Part shown: piece after piece, positions 24,586-33,221 of the stretch | How positions within the stretch are numbered: position 1 is the first letter of the stretch | How the letters are laid out: the number at the start of each line of letters is the position of its first letter | NCBI RefSeq assembly: GCF_030388665.1 | Contig: NZ_CP128846.1 | Location: forward strand, 8,280,001-8,344,000 | Length of the DNA stretch: 64,000 nt | Source: Streptomyces flavofungini | Lineage (GTDB): Bacteria > Actinomycetota > Actinomycetes > Streptomycetales > Streptomycetaceae | Reading direction: 5' to 3' | Translations under genes and position numbers: made by a program | The notes under the pieces: generated by a model | Databases searched by the model: none | What the model saw: the letters and a program-made list of their open reading frames with translations, nothing else | Told to the model about the DNA's origin: nothing

Positions 24586-24602
24586 GCGCCCCGGCCGGGC
24601 GC
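24586..24602. terminator. Hairpin between convergent genes
   Basis: A 6-bp stem GCGCCC/GGGCGC (24586-24591, 24597-24602) with a CGGCC loop abuts the stop codon of the GGCT-like gene. It is short, so only moderately convincing. Confidence 0.45.
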
Positions 24603-25289
24603 TCACGAGCGCAGCAGCTCCGCGACCCGCTCGGCCGTCCACCGCCCCGCCGCCCCGGGGCACGCCGCGAGATACCCGGCCACGGCGGCCTCGTCCCACG
24701 CGTCCGCCTCCAGGAGCCCGGCGGCCAGCTGCCGCAGATAGCCCTCGGAGGGGGCGTTGAGGGGCACGTCCCCCAGCGCCCACGGCGCCGTGAACGTGAG
24801 CACCGGAAGGCCGTCGAGCGTCCCCGGGCACACCAGCGTCTCGTAGCGCCCCTCACCGAGCCGGGCCCGGCCGTGCCGCAGCGTCGGCGCCAGGTCGGGG
24901 CCCGTCCCCGGCGCGCGGTACATCTCCTGTGCCGCGATGTCGCGGAACTGCGCCGCGGTCACCAGATGGGCGCGTGCGTACACCCGCCCCCGGGCGTCGG
25001 GGTCGTAGAAGGCCCGGCCGCCCGACCACAGCGCGGACTCGGTCGCGAAGTACACGACGCCCCGCAGCTCCACCGGCACCGACGCCCGCGGCGGTCGCGG
25101 GTCCCGGCAGCCGGGCGAGGCCAGGGCGGCGCCGGGAGGCCGACCGCCCTCGATGTAGTGCAGCAGGCGGGCCCGCCGCGTGTTGGAGCCGTAGGCCGCG
25201 TACCAGACCAGCTCCGGCACGACCGCCGCCGACGGCTCCCCGCCGTCCCGCCCCCTCGCACCTGCCCGGATCGTCCGTACGCGGCTCAC
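24603..25289 (-). CDS. Gamma-glutamylcyclotransferase-like (GGCT-like) protein
   Basis: 228 residues from GTG 25289, whose GTGA overlaps the TetR stop; this coupling decides the start. The N-terminus 'VWYAAYGSNTRRARLLHYI' has the YGSN loop that binds the gamma-glutamyl group in GGCT-fold proteins, and 'GRVYARAHLVTAAQFRDIAA' follows as in the family. Relatives in actinobacteria are sometimes mislabelled histone deacetylase. The catalytic Glu could not be placed with confidence. The role is unknown; coupling to the TetR gene suggests a shared regulon. Confidence 0.75.
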   Translation of the reverse strand: MSRVRTIRAGARGRDGGEPSAAVVPELVWYAAYGSNTRRARLLHYIEGGRPPGAALASPGCRDPRPPRASVPVELRGVVYFATESALWSGGRAFYDPDARGRVYARAHLVTAAQFRDIAAQEMYRAPGTGPDLAPTLRHGRARLGEGRYETLVCPGTLDGLPVLTFTAPWALGDVPLNAPSEGYLRQLAAGLLEADAWDEAAVAGYLAACPGAAGRWTAERVAELLRS

Positions 25290-25909
25290 GTCCCAAACGA
25301 CCCCTCGGGCGGCTCGGCGCCCGGCGGGACGCCGCACGTCCAGTCCAGGTCGTACCGCTGGAAGAGCTCGGCCCGCAGCACGTCGAAGGGCATCGGTGCC
25401 CCTGGGATGAGCAGCGCGAACACCGCGCCCATCAGCAGGGCGCGCAGCATCCGGTAGTCCGTCTCGGCCTCCGGCGACCCGTGCCGGGAGACCGCCTCAC
25501 GCAGCAGGGAGGCGAGGCGCTGCTGCTCGGGGCACTGCACGAAACCCTCGGCCTGGAGGATGCCCGCCATGTGCGTGCGCATCAGCATCGGCTGGTCGCG
25601 GGCGAGGCCGAGGATCGCGTCGATGGCGCGGGCGAGCAGCTCGTCGCCGTCCTCCGTGCGCGGCTCCCGCTCCAGCGCGGCCTGCAGCGTCAGGTGCATC
25701 AGGCGGTGCACGGCCGACTGCAGGAGCTGCCGCTTGCCCGGGAAGTAGTAGGACACCAGGCCGCGTGCGGAACCGGCCCGGTCGGCTATGTCGCCGAGGG
25801 TCGTGGCCTCGTACCCCCGCTCGCTGACCAGCTCCACCGTCGCCTGCAGAAGCCGCTCGCGGGAACGTCGCCGCAACTCTTCATTGACCGATGGGCTACG
25901 CGGGGACAT
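25286..25909 (-). CDS. TetR/AcrR family transcriptional regulator
   Basis: 207 residues. HTH at about 15-62: 'RERLLQATVELVSERGYEAT', 'LGDIADRAGSARGLVSYYFP', 'KRQLLQSAVHRL'. The remaining helices form the ligand pocket. A palindrome lies between a plausible -10 (TATATT on the minus strand) and the ribosome site, which suggests autorepression. The stop overlaps the start of the GGCT-like gene by four bases. Confidence 0.88.
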   Translation of the reverse strand: MSPRSPSVNEELRRRSRERLLQATVELVSERGYEATTLGDIADRAGSARGLVSYYFPGKRQLLQSAVHRLMHLTLQAALEREPRTEDGDELLARAIDAILGLARDQPMLMRTHMAGILQAEGFVQCPEQQRLASLLREAVSRHGSPEAETDYRMLRALLMGAVFALLIPGAPMPFDVLRAELFQRYDLDWTCGVPPGAEPPEGSFGT

Positions 25910-25929
25910 CCTGTAACTCCTGCGTTGAC

Positions 25930-25942
25930 TGGCTCAGAGCCA
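25930..25942. promoter_or_regulatory. Probable TetR operator
   Basis: TGGCTCAGAGCCA is a perfect 6-1-6 inverted repeat 21 bases upstream of the TetR start. On the minus strand it directly follows a TATATT -10 candidate at about 25943-25948, so a bound repressor would block transcription initiation. Confidence 0.65.
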
Positions 25943-26130
25943 ATATACTCAGGACGACCCGGCCCTGGCCGTCATGGGCCGGTGCGGCCTGGGGCAGGCA
26001 ACACCGCGGGGGAGTGTTGCCTGCCCTTGGGCAGCCGGGACCCGGTCCTTCGCGCGTCCGTCCGCGCTCTTCTCGCGGATCCGGCTCCGCCTCCTTACAG
26101 TGGGCGCGGGGGCTGAGGAGGCGCTTGGAC

Positions 26131-26376
26131 ATGGACCAACAGCAGATTCTGGCGCGCATCAGCGAGATGGTCGACGCCGAGAAGACCCTGCGGGAATCGC
26201 TCGCTTCCGGAGCGATCGACGAGACGACGGAGCGGGCCCGCCTCGGCGTCCTGGAACGCGAACTCGACCAGTGCTGGGACCTGCTGCGCAGGCGGCGGGC
26301 CAAGGAGGAGTTCGGCGGCGATCCCGACACGGTGCGGGCGCGGCCGGTGGCGCAGGTGGAGAACTACCAGTCCTGA
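26131..26376 (+). CDS. DUF2630 family protein
   Basis: 81 residues from ATG 26131 (GAGGAGG upstream). The sequence 'MDQQQILARISEMVDAEKTL' and 'GVLERELDQCWDLLRRRRAK' matches the small, highly conserved, helical DUF2630 family of actinobacteria. Probably a coiled-coil dimer; function unknown. It has its own promoter region and ends 26 bases from the convergent HAD gene. Confidence 0.88.
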   Translation: MDQQQILARISEMVDAEKTLRESLASGAIDETTERARLGVLERELDQCWDLLRRRRAKEEFGGDPDTVRARPVAQVENYQS

Positions 26377-26402
26377 CGGCGGGGGCGGGCTCAGGCCCGG
26401 CC

Positions 26403-27114
26403 TCAGCGCGCGCCCGCGTTCTCGACGAGCCCGAGGACGGGCCGCAGCCCGTCGGGCCGCCGAGCCACCGGCAGATGCTCCACGAAGTGCACCGCGCAGC
26501 CCAGCGCGGCCGCGCCCCCCGTCCGCGTGCCGGTCGTCGCCCACCATCAGCGTGTCCTCCGGCGCCACCCCGAGCCCGGCGCAGGCCTGCGCGAAGAGCC
26601 GCGCGTCCGGCTTCTGCACGGAGTGCTCGTACGACAGGACGTACACGTCGACGTACGGGTCGAGGCCGTGCGCCCGGAAGACGGGCCGCAGGTCCCACCC
26701 GATGTTGCTGACGACACCCACGCGCACGCCCAGCGCCCGCAGCCCCCGCAGGACCTCCAGCGAGTCGTCGTAGGGCCGCCACGCCACCGGCGTCCGGTGC
26801 CGCTCGTACAGCGCGTCGTACAGCGCGGGATCGGGCAGCTCCACGGTGCGGGCGATGCCCGTGTACGCCGCCCGGTGCAGCTCCGCGCTCTGGTCGCGCC
26901 GGAGCCACAGGTCCGCGAGGTGCTCCGGTACGTCGACTGTCGGTGAGCCGCCCGGAAGGGCGCCCGCGCGGTCGAGCGCCGCCGCGAGCCGCGTCACCTC
27001 GTCCTCCGGCAGCGTCAGCCGGCTCGCGGCCAGGGCGCCGCGCAGCCAGGAAGCCGTGGACTCGATGCGGAACAGCGTCCCGGAGAAGTCGAAGAGCACG
27101 CCCTTGATCGCCAT
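26403..27114 (-). pseudogene. HAD-superfamily phosphatase with a single-base frameshift
   Basis: From ATG 27114 the sequence is a good HAD hydrolase: motif I 'VLFDFSGTLF' (the second Asp is replaced by Ser), motif II in 'VGVVSNIG', Lys in 'SVQKPDARLF', motif IV 'LMVGDDRHADGG'. Right after this a run of six C on the plus strand (26515-26520) shifts the frame; with five, the protein would continue 'AAALGCAVHFVEHLPVARRP' and 'DGLRPVLGLVENAGAR', stop at 26403-26405, giving a normal length of about 236 residues. The shifted frame runs on to 26095 with unrelated sequence. Either a real inactivating indel or a sequencing error in a homopolymer. Confidence 0.8.
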
Positions 27115-27172
27115 GGGAGCGATCCTCCGGGAACGGGCGAACGAGGGTCAAGGACGCACCGCTCCGCAGCCG

Positions 27173-27865
27173 TCACGGACGCGGGACGCGGTCCGGGCGC
27201 TGCTCCCCGGGCACGAAGCGCTCGTACGCCATCACGGCCACCGCCACCGTGAGACCCCCGAGCAGCATCCCCTCGACGACGTCCGAGGCCCAGTGGACAC
27301 CGAGCCACACGCGCGTGAAGCCCACCCCCACCACGGACACCACGGCGACGACGAGCCCCGCGCACCACACCAGGGCCCCGGCGCCGTACAGCCGCAGCAG
27401 CCACAGCATCAGGAGGCACACCACGGTCGCGGTCATCGCGTGCCCCGAGGGGAACGCCGCGAAGTGCGCGGAGTCCACCGGGTCCGGCCACTCGGGCCGC
27501 TCCCGCCCCACCGCGGCCTTCATGCCCTGCTGCACCAGCGTGCCCACCAGGGTGGTGGCCGCGAGCCAGCCCGCGAGCCACCACGCGCGCCGCGTCACGA
27601 GCCACAGCACGACGACGGTGACAAGGGCGCGCATCGTCCACGGGTCCCACACCCAGTCCGTCAGGACGCGCGCGGTCCGCGTCAGTCCCGCGTGCCCGAC
27701 CGCCCAGCGGTGGGTGGTCCGCGCGATGTCGTCGTCCAGGCCCACCAGCGGGCGCCACTCGGCGGCGACGAGGACGAGCAGCAGCACGGAAGGGACGGCG
27801 AGGAACAGGGCGGCGCGCGGGGCACGGGTGGCGCGCCGGGTCGCCGCGGGCGGTGCGGAAGGCAT
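27173..27865 (-). CDS. PAP2 family membrane phosphatase
   Basis: 230 residues from ATG 27865 (AGGATCGAGG upstream). Six membrane segments and the three phosphatase motifs: KxxxxxxRP at Lys116-Arg123-Pro124, PSGH at 139-142, and an Arg185...His191...Asp195 motif (TRVWLGVHWASD, Thr in place of the common Ser). Such enzymes remove phosphate from lipid phosphates (phosphatidic acid, undecaprenyl diphosphate) on the outer side of the membrane. Which lipid is used cannot be told. Confidence 0.88.
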   Translation of the reverse strand: MPSAPPAATRRATRAPRAALFLAVPSVLLLVLVAAEWRPLVGLDDDIARTTHRWAVGHAGLTRTARVLTDWVWDPWTMRALVTVVVLWLVTRRAWWLAGWLAATTLVGTLVQQGMKAAVGRERPEWPDPVDSAHFAAFPSGHAMTATVVCLLMLWLLRLYGAGALVWCAGLVVAVVSVVGVGFTRVWLGVHWASDVVEGMLLGGLTVAVAVMAYERFVPGEQRPDRVPRP

Positions 27866-27898
27866 GCCTCGATCCTGGCGGATGGAGGGCGGCGGCAC

Positions 27899-28831
27899 CT
27901 AACCGAGGGCGCGGAGTGCCGGGACGAAGGCCACGAGCAGGGGCACGACCGGGACGAGCGCCGCGGCCGCCGTCAGCCGCAGCCGGCGCCCCGCCGTGAG
28001 CCGGGGGCGGGCCGAGAGCAGCCGGTGCACGCGCTGCGGCACATGGGCCTGCGGGGTCGGGCAGGGCCCGAACACGCCCCGCTCCTCGTTGAGTTCGACC
28101 AGAGCGAGGGCGATGGTGAGCCGCCCGAAGCGGCGCGAGGCCACGTCGTCGGCGGCGAGCTCCACCAGGCGGTGCATCTCGTCGCGGAACGCGGCGAACA
28201 CCGGGACCTGCGGGAAGCCCGCGGCGAGCGCGCCCGAGCAGTGCAGCAGCCAGTCGTGCCTGGCCTGCGCGTGACCCTGCTCGTGGGCGAGCACCGCATC
28301 CAGCTGACGGCCCTTCAGGCGGCGCAACGCGGCCGTGGTGATGACCAGTTGGGGCGCAGCGCCGGGCAGCCACCAGGCGTCGGGGCGCTCGCCCTCGAGG
28401 ACCACGAGCCGGTCGGCGCCGGGCTCCTCGCCGGGCAACAGCGGTGCCCGCACGACGAGTTCGGCCCGCCGCTTGGCGCGCCGGGCGCGGGCCCTCGCGA
28501 TCTCCCGGGTGAGCATCGCGGCGGTCCACACGCCGCCGCACGCGAGCGCCACCGCCGTCACGGCCGCCCACGGGGTCGCTCCGAGCGCGTACGCCTCCAC
28601 GACGCCGCGCGGCGCGGGCGCGAACAGGTGCCCGCGCACCGCCTGCCAGGCGGAGGCGGCGCTGAACGTCATCGAAAGGGCGCAGCACAGCAGGACACCC
28701 GCCACCACGCACTGCCAAGCCCACAGCGCGACCACCGGTTCGCGCTCCACCCAGTCGGCCCTCGCGAGCAGTCTGGGGGCGACGACGGCGGTCAGCGCGG
28801 CAAGGAGCAACAGCGCGACGGGGACCATCAT
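27899..28831 (-). CDS. M56 family membrane metallopeptidase (BlaR1-like)
   Basis: 310 residues, four or five membrane segments. The zinc motif HEQGH is at 183-187 with a downstream 'ELAADDVASRRFG' that can give the third ligand. There is no extracellular penicillin-binding sensor domain, so it is the short M56 type. In Streptomyces such genes normally follow a BlaI-family repressor gene and respond to cell-wall stress; here no blaI is adjacent, and the neighbour is a DUF5134 gene. Confidence 0.88.
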   Translation of the reverse strand: MMVPVALLLLAALTAVVAPRLLARADWVEREPVVALWAWQCVVAGVLLCCALSMTFSAASAWQAVRGHLFAPAPRGVVEAYALGATPWAAVTAVALACGGVWTAAMLTREIARARARRAKRRAELVVRAPLLPGEEPGADRLVVLEGERPDAWWLPGAAPQLVITTAALRRLKGRQLDAVLAHEQGHAQARHDWLLHCSGALAAGFPQVPVFAAFRDEMHRLVELAADDVASRRFGRLTIALALVELNEERGVFGPCPTPQAHVPQRVHRLLSARPRLTAGRRLRLTAAAALVPVVPLLVAFVPALRALG

Positions 28832-28978
28832 GGGTCAACCCTATGAGGGGCGCGCCACGCGGGGGTATGGGCAGCCACCGCAAGTGACGTACGCCACGAC
28901 GGAATCAGGTGCCCCGCGCCACCGCGGAGCCCGGCGTCCCGGGCCCCGCGGCACGGCCCGTCCTGCCCGGGGCGCCCC

Positions 28979-29569
28979 TCACGACATCAGCACCAGCATC
29001 GCCAGCATCCCCATGCTCATCGCGAGGCGGCACACCCGCACCAGCTCCGGTCGGTCGGCCCACCCCCCGGGCCCGCCGCCCCCGCCCGCGACTCCCTCGC
29101 CCGCGGCCCCCTCGCCCACGGCCACCACCGCCCCCGTCGGCGCGAGGCGCGCGCCCGAGAGCAGGACGTGCCCGGCGAAGTACAGGAGCAGCGCGCCCGT
29201 CACCACCGGCACGCCCGTGCCGCCGTGACCGGCGTGGCCGCCCGGCGCCGCCACCATCGCCGCCGACATGTACACCATGGCCAGCGCGCCCACGACGTGG
29301 TGCAGATGCCGCGGCGCACGCAGCGCGGGCCACGCCATCCACAGGCCTGCGGCGGCGAACACCGCCGCGTACCCGAGCCACACGCCGCGCGGCGGCTGCA
29401 CCACCGTGGCGGGCAGCGCCATCACCGCCATGCCGAATCCCATCAGCGCCTCGCCGCCCGCGGTGCGCCGCTGTTCCTCGACGCGGCTGCGCATCCGCAG
29501 CAGGCAGTAGGCGCCGCTCCCCGCGCAGAGCGTCACGAGCAGCCAGCTCGCCGACCCCGGTCCGTGCAC
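28979..29569 (-). CDS. DUF5134 family membrane protein
   Basis: 196 residues from GTG 29569, preceded by GGAGG at the right distance. About five to six membrane helices, and His-rich segments 'PRHLHHVVGALAMVYM' and 'APGGHAGHGGTG' typical of DUF5134, which suggest metal (copper) binding. A Gly-rich loop precedes the last helix. It is transcribed toward the M56 peptidase gene with a 147-base gap, so they may be cotranscribed. Confidence 0.78.
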   Translation of the reverse strand: MHGPGSASWLLVTLCAGSGAYCLLRMRSRVEEQRRTAGGEALMGFGMAVMALPATVVQPPRGVWLGYAAVFAAAGLWMAWPALRAPRHLHHVVGALAMVYMSAAMVAAPGGHAGHGGTGVPVVTGALLLYFAGHVLLSGARLAPTGAVVAVGEGAAGEGVAGGGGGPGGWADRPELVRVCRLAMSMGMLAMLVLMS

Positions 29570-29736
29570 CTGAGCACCTCCTCGATCGACGTCACGCCGT
29601 CGTCGGGTCGATGCCCGGCCCCGGGTCGGCGTACGGGAGCGCACAGAGGTACGGCGGGAGCACAACGTGGGCGCGCGTCGCCGCCGGGCGTGCTCGCGGG
29701 CGCGCGGGACGGGAGACGGTGGTGGGGCGGGTGTCC

Positions 29737-30123
29737 TCAGGGGCGGTAGCGCAGCGGATGGTCCTCCGGGATCTCCACGACGGCGATCCGGGTGCCGTCC
29801 GGGTCCGCGATCCACATCTCGATCAGGCCCCACGGCTCCCGCACCGGCGGCCGCAGGACCTCCACGCCGCGCGCCGAGAGCTCCTCGTGGGCGGCCGCCA
29901 CGTCCGCGACCTGGAGCCACAGCCGGACGGCGGGGGACGGGGGCGCGTCGGAACGGCCGGACAGTTCGAGGAAGCCACCGCCGAGGAAGTAGACCGTGCC
30001 GCGCCCGGAGCCCGTGCTGAACTCGCGGTACACCGCAAGGCCCAGATCACGGCCGTAGAACGCCCGGGAGCGCTCGATGTCGGTGGGCGCCAGGAGGATC
30101 CTGCTGCTGAGTACGTGCACCAT
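29737..30123 (-). CDS. VOC family protein (glyoxalase/bleomycin-resistance fold)
   Basis: 128 residues, one VOC module pair: 'SSRILLAPTDIERSRAFYGR' and 'EFSTGSGRGTVYFLGGGFLE', then 'EEPWGLIEMWIADPDGTRI' type second half. The typical first His ligand is replaced (SRILL), while Glu in 'GLIEMWIADPDG' is present. Members include glyoxalases, dioxygenases and antibiotic-binding proteins. Function unassigned. It is divergent from a GNAT gene with a 136-base gap. Confidence 0.82.
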   Translation of the reverse strand: MVHVLSSRILLAPTDIERSRAFYGRDLGLAVYREFSTGSGRGTVYFLGGGFLELSGRSDAPPSPAVRLWLQVADVAAAHEELSARGVEVLRPPVREPWGLIEMWIADPDGTRIAVVEIPEDHPLRYRP

Positions 30124-30259
30124 GGGGCGGCACGTTAGCGCCGGGTTACCCTCGGCGGTGCGCGCGGTGGTGCGGGAGTGGCGCCGCCGCCGTACGGAAA
30201 CCCGCCGCAGCCGGGGCCCGGCACGTGCCGCGGCCTCCGGAGATCGGAGACACGCGTCC

Positions 30260-30814
30260 ATGCACACCGCACCGCGCCACAGGACCCACGGCGACCCGAC
30301 GTTCCGGGACGCCACCGCGGACGACGTCGACGCGCTGGTCGCGCTCATCGAGTCGGCGTACCGCGGGGACGACAGCCGGGCCGGGTGGACGACGGAGGCG
30401 GACATCCTCGAAGGGCAGCGCACCGACCCCGAGGGCGTCGTCGCGGTCATCGAGAAGCCCGGCAGCAAACTGCTCGCCGTCGAGCTCGACGGCCGTGTGG
30501 TCGCCTGCTGCCAGCTGGAACACCGGGGCGAGCACGCCTACTTCGGGATGTTCGCGGTCAGTCCGGCGCTCCAGGGCGCGGGCCTCGGCAAGGTGATCAT
30601 GGCGGAGGCGGAGCGGATCGCGCGCGAGGCGTGGGGAGCGCGCGAGATGCACATGACCGTGATCTCGGTGCGCGACGAACTCATCGCCTGGTACGAGCGG
30701 CGCGGCTACCGCCGTACGGGAAAGATGAGCCCCTTCCCGTACGGCGACGAGCGCTTCGGCATCCCGCAACGCGACGACCTGCAGTTCGAGCTGTTGGTGA
30801 AGGAGATCGGCTGA
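30260..30814 (+). CDS. GNAT family N-acetyltransferase
   Basis: 184 residues from ATG 30260 with GGAG upstream. The acetyl-CoA loop is seen in 'FAVSPALQGAGLGKVIMAEA' (QxxGxG/A), and the fold continues with 'MTVISVRDELIAWYERRGYR', where Tyr is the usual general acid. The substrate is unknown. Confidence 0.87.
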   Translation: MHTAPRHRTHGDPTFRDATADDVDALVALIESAYRGDDSRAGWTTEADILEGQRTDPEGVVAVIEKPGSKLLAVELDGRVVACCQLEHRGEHAYFGMFAVSPALQGAGLGKVIMAEAERIAREAWGAREMHMTVISVRDELIAWYERRGYRRTGKMSPFPYGDERFGIPQRDDLQFELLVKEIG

Positions 30815-30853
30815 GCGGGGCCCCGGGGAGCGGGGGCGGGCGCGCGCGGGGCG

Positions 30854-31537
30854 TCAGGCGGTGAAGCGGCCCGTGCGCTTGATCTCCGGGTAGTCCGTCG
30901 TGGCGCCGTCCAGTTGCAGGGCGCGCACCAGGCGCAGATCGTCCTGGGTGTTCACGACCCAGCCGATGATCCGCAGGTCGGCCTTGCGCGCGTGCTCCAC
31001 GATCTCCAGCGTCAGGCGCCGGATGTTCAGGACGAGGGTGGTGGCACCCACCGCGGTGGCGCGCTCCACGACGTCCGTGCCGTAGCGGCTGGCCACGAGC
31101 GCGGTCCGCACACCGGGGACGAGCCGGGCGATCTCGGCGATGGCCTCGTCGTGGAAGGAGAGCACCTCCACCCGGCCGGTCAGATCGCGCGCGTGCATGA
31201 CGTCGGCGAGCGCGCGGGCCGCCGCGACATCCTTGATCTCGGCCTGCAGCGGCGCCTTCACGGCGTCGAGGACCTCTTCGAAGACGGGGATCCGCTCGCC
31301 CTTGCCCGCGTCCAGGTCGCGGAGCTCGGCCAGGGTCTTGTCGGCGATGGCGCCCCTGCCGTCGGTCGTGCGGCCCACGTCCGCGTCGTGCATGACGACG
31401 AGGGCGCCGTCCTTGCTGAGGTGCAGGTCGAGTTCGATGATGTCGAGGCCCGCGGCTTGGGCGGCGACGAACGAACGCAGGGTGTTCTCGGGTTCGACCC
31501 CCATGACACCGCGATGACCGATGGTGAGGAAGTTCAA
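30854..31537 (-). CDS. Glycerophosphodiester phosphodiesterase
   Basis: 227 residues from a TTG start at 31537. GDPD hallmarks: HRG at 8-10, Glu17-Asn18, Glu35-x-Asp37, and His50 as second catalytic His. No signal peptide, so a cytoplasmic enzyme that splits glycerophosphodiesters into glycerol 3-phosphate and alcohol. It is convergent with the GNAT gene. Confidence 0.9.
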   Translation of the reverse strand: MNFLTIGHRGVMGVEPENTLRSFVAAQAAGLDIIELDLHLSKDGALVVMHDADVGRTTDGRGAIADKTLAELRDLDAGKGERIPVFEEVLDAVKAPLQAEIKDVAAARALADVMHARDLTGRVEVLSFHDEAIAEIARLVPGVRTALVASRYGTDVVERATAVGATTLVLNIRRLTLEIVEHARKADLRIIGWVVNTQDDLRLVRALQLDGATTDYPEIKRTGRFTA

Positions 31538-31612
31538 GGTTCACTCGCTTCCGTCGACGGCGGCTCGGCTCCGCGCGGCTCGGCGGCTCATGACCACGCG
31601 GCAAGGCGCAGC

Positions 31613-31819
31613 CTAATGGCCCGCCTCCGCGATGGGACCGTCCCTGCGCGGCGGAGTGGAGTCGTCCGGTCTGGTTCCGACGATGCCCAGGATGAGTCCG
31701 GTGATGAGGGCGGCGACAAGTACGGCGCGGGTGCTCAAGGGTTCGCGGCCTCTCTCGGGCGGAGTCGGCTGACCCGGCCGTCCTACCGCCGCGGAGGCCC
31801 CGATCGCGAGCGGTCTCAC
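31613..31819 (-). CDS. Small single-span membrane protein
   Basis: 68 residues from GTG 31819, whose GTGA overlaps the stop of the PadR gene, so translation is probably coupled. One hydrophobic helix 'STRAVLVAALITGLILGIVG' is flanked by a Pro/Arg-rich N-terminus and a polar C-terminus. A shorter form could start at a TTG near 31735 with GAGAGAGG upstream. The family is not recognised. Confidence 0.5.
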   Translation of the reverse strand: MRPLAIGASAAVGRPGQPTPPERGREPLSTRAVLVAALITGLILGIVGTRPDDSTPPRRDGPIAEAGH

Positions 31820-32451
31820 CCGTGGGTGGGCGCGTCGCCCGGGCGTTGACCCGGGCCTTTTGTGAGGGCCCCCGGGATGCCGTCGAGGTCGGTGAGCAGC
31901 GCCTCGGCCAGCTCCAGTTCGCCCTCCAGATGGCGGGCGCTCCAGCGCAGGGCGATCTGCGGATGGGCCCAGGCCTCGACGCCCCGGGCCCGCTCCAGGG
32001 CGTCGCGGACCTCGGCGAGCTCGTCCCGGGTGCGCGCGATGTGCTCGGCCACCATGGCCCGAAGACCGGCCGGTTCGGTGAGGTGGCCGAGCCAGACCCG
32101 CAGCAGCAGCGGATGCTTCAGGACCGGCGGCCCGGCGTCCTGCCCGCCCACCGCCCAGCCCGCGAGCGCCGCCCGGCCCGCGTCCGTGATGGCGTACGCC
32201 CGTCTCGCGCGCGGTTCCTCAGGACCTGAGCGGCGCGAGGAGGCGTACCCCAGCGCCTCCAGACGGCGCAGCTCGGCGTAGATCTGGCTGATGGCCGGCG
32301 ACCAGTAGAAGAAGCGCAGCGAGGAGTCGGCCCACTTCTTCAGCTCGTAGCCGGTCCGCTCGCCCGGGAAGGACAGCAGCCCGAGCACGGCCCAGGCGGT
32401 CGGCGGCAGCGGGACGGGCGGGGGCGACGGGGTCGGGAGCGGGGCTGCCAT
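31816..32451 (-). CDS. PadR family transcriptional regulator
   Basis: 211 residues from ATG 32451. Winged helix at about 15-95 ('TAWAVLGLLSFPGERTGYEL', 'SPAISQIYAELRRLEALGYA', 'RRAYAITDAGRAALAGW'), then the helical C-terminal domain with a coiled-coil dimer helix ('HIARTRDELAEVRDALERAR') of the larger (Vir_act_alpha_C) subgroup. PadR proteins repress detoxification or phenolic-acid genes. The only coupled gene is the small membrane protein downstream. Confidence 0.85.
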   Translation of the reverse strand: MAAPLPTPSPPPVPLPPTAWAVLGLLSFPGERTGYELKKWADSSLRFFYWSPAISQIYAELRRLEALGYASSRRSGPEEPRARRAYAITDAGRAALAGWAVGGQDAGPPVLKHPLLLRVWLGHLTEPAGLRAMVAEHIARTRDELAEVRDALERARGVEAWAHPQIALRWSARHLEGELELAEALLTDLDGIPGALTKGPGQRPGDAPTHG

Positions 32452-32483
32452 GAGCCGCATTGAAGTGAACGGCCGGTGCCCGC

Positions 32484-32534
32484 GCAAGGGTCAGCCCGCG
32501 TGCTCGGCTGCAAGGGTCAGCCCGCGTGCTCGGC
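32484..32534. repeat. 25-bp direct repeat duplicating the end of an acyltransferase gene
   Basis: Exact copies at 32484-32508 and 32510-32534. The second holds the last codons (LAEHAG) and stop of the acyltransferase gene; the first repeats the same codons and stop outside the gene. Confidence 0.88.
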
Positions 32535-33221
32535 GAGCGCCTTCGTGCGTGCCTCCGCCTTCGCGTCCACGGCGTACTGGTCCACGTACTCCTGCCCGGA
32601 GAGCACCAGGATCGCGTACATGATCTCGTCCGTCACGGCCCGCAGCGCGGCCCGCTGGTCCTGCATGCCCGCGTAGCGGGAGAAGTCGAGCGGCTCGCCG
32701 AAGCGCAGCGTCAGGGGCACGAGGCTCGGCACCCTGCGCCCCGCGGGCTGTGCCTCGAACGTGCCGATGATCGCGCAGGGAACCACGGGCGCACCCGTCC
32801 TCAGCGCCATCGCCGCCACCCCCACCCGGCCCTTGTACAGGCGGCCGTCGTGCGAGCGCGTCCCCTCCGGGAAGATCCCGAGCAGTCCGCCGCCGCGCAG
32901 CACCGCGAGCCCCGACTCGACCCCCGCCCGCCCGGCCCCGTTCCCGGACCGGTCCACCGGGATCGCCCCGATGCCCCGGAAGAACGCGGCGGCGAGACGG
33001 CCCCTGAGCCCCCTGCCGGTGAAGTACTCCATCTTCGCGAGGAAGTTGATGCGCCGCCTCAGCGTCACCCCCAGCAGGAACTGGTCGCAGAACGACTGGT
33101 GGTTGCCCGCGATGATCGCCCCGCCCGCGGCGGGCACGTGCCCGAGCCCTTCGATCCGCGGCCGGTACAGCCACCGCAGCAGCGGGACGAGCACGACGCA
33201 CTTGAACAAGCGGTAGAACAT
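32517..33221 (-). CDS. 1-acyl-sn-glycerol-3-phosphate acyltransferase (PlsC family)
   Basis: 234 residues. The acyltransferase box HxxxxD is His41-Asp46 (NHQSFCD), and FPEGTRS is the glycerophosphate-binding motif. A hydrophobic N-terminus suggests membrane association. The reaction is transfer of an acyl chain to lysophosphatidic acid or a related lipid. A second member with a different motif is encoded at 43135-43863. Confidence 0.88.
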   Translation of the reverse strand: MFYRLFKCVVLVPLLRWLYRPRIEGLGHVPAAGGAIIAGNHQSFCDQFLLGVTLRRRINFLAKMEYFTGRGLRGRLAAAFFRGIGAIPVDRSGNGAGRAGVESGLAVLRGGGLLGIFPEGTRSHDGRLYKGRVGVAAMALRTGAPVVPCAIIGTFEAQPAGRRVPSLVPLTLRFGEPLDFSRYAGMQDQRAALRAVTDEIMYAILVLSGQEYVDQYAVDAKAEARTKALAEHAG

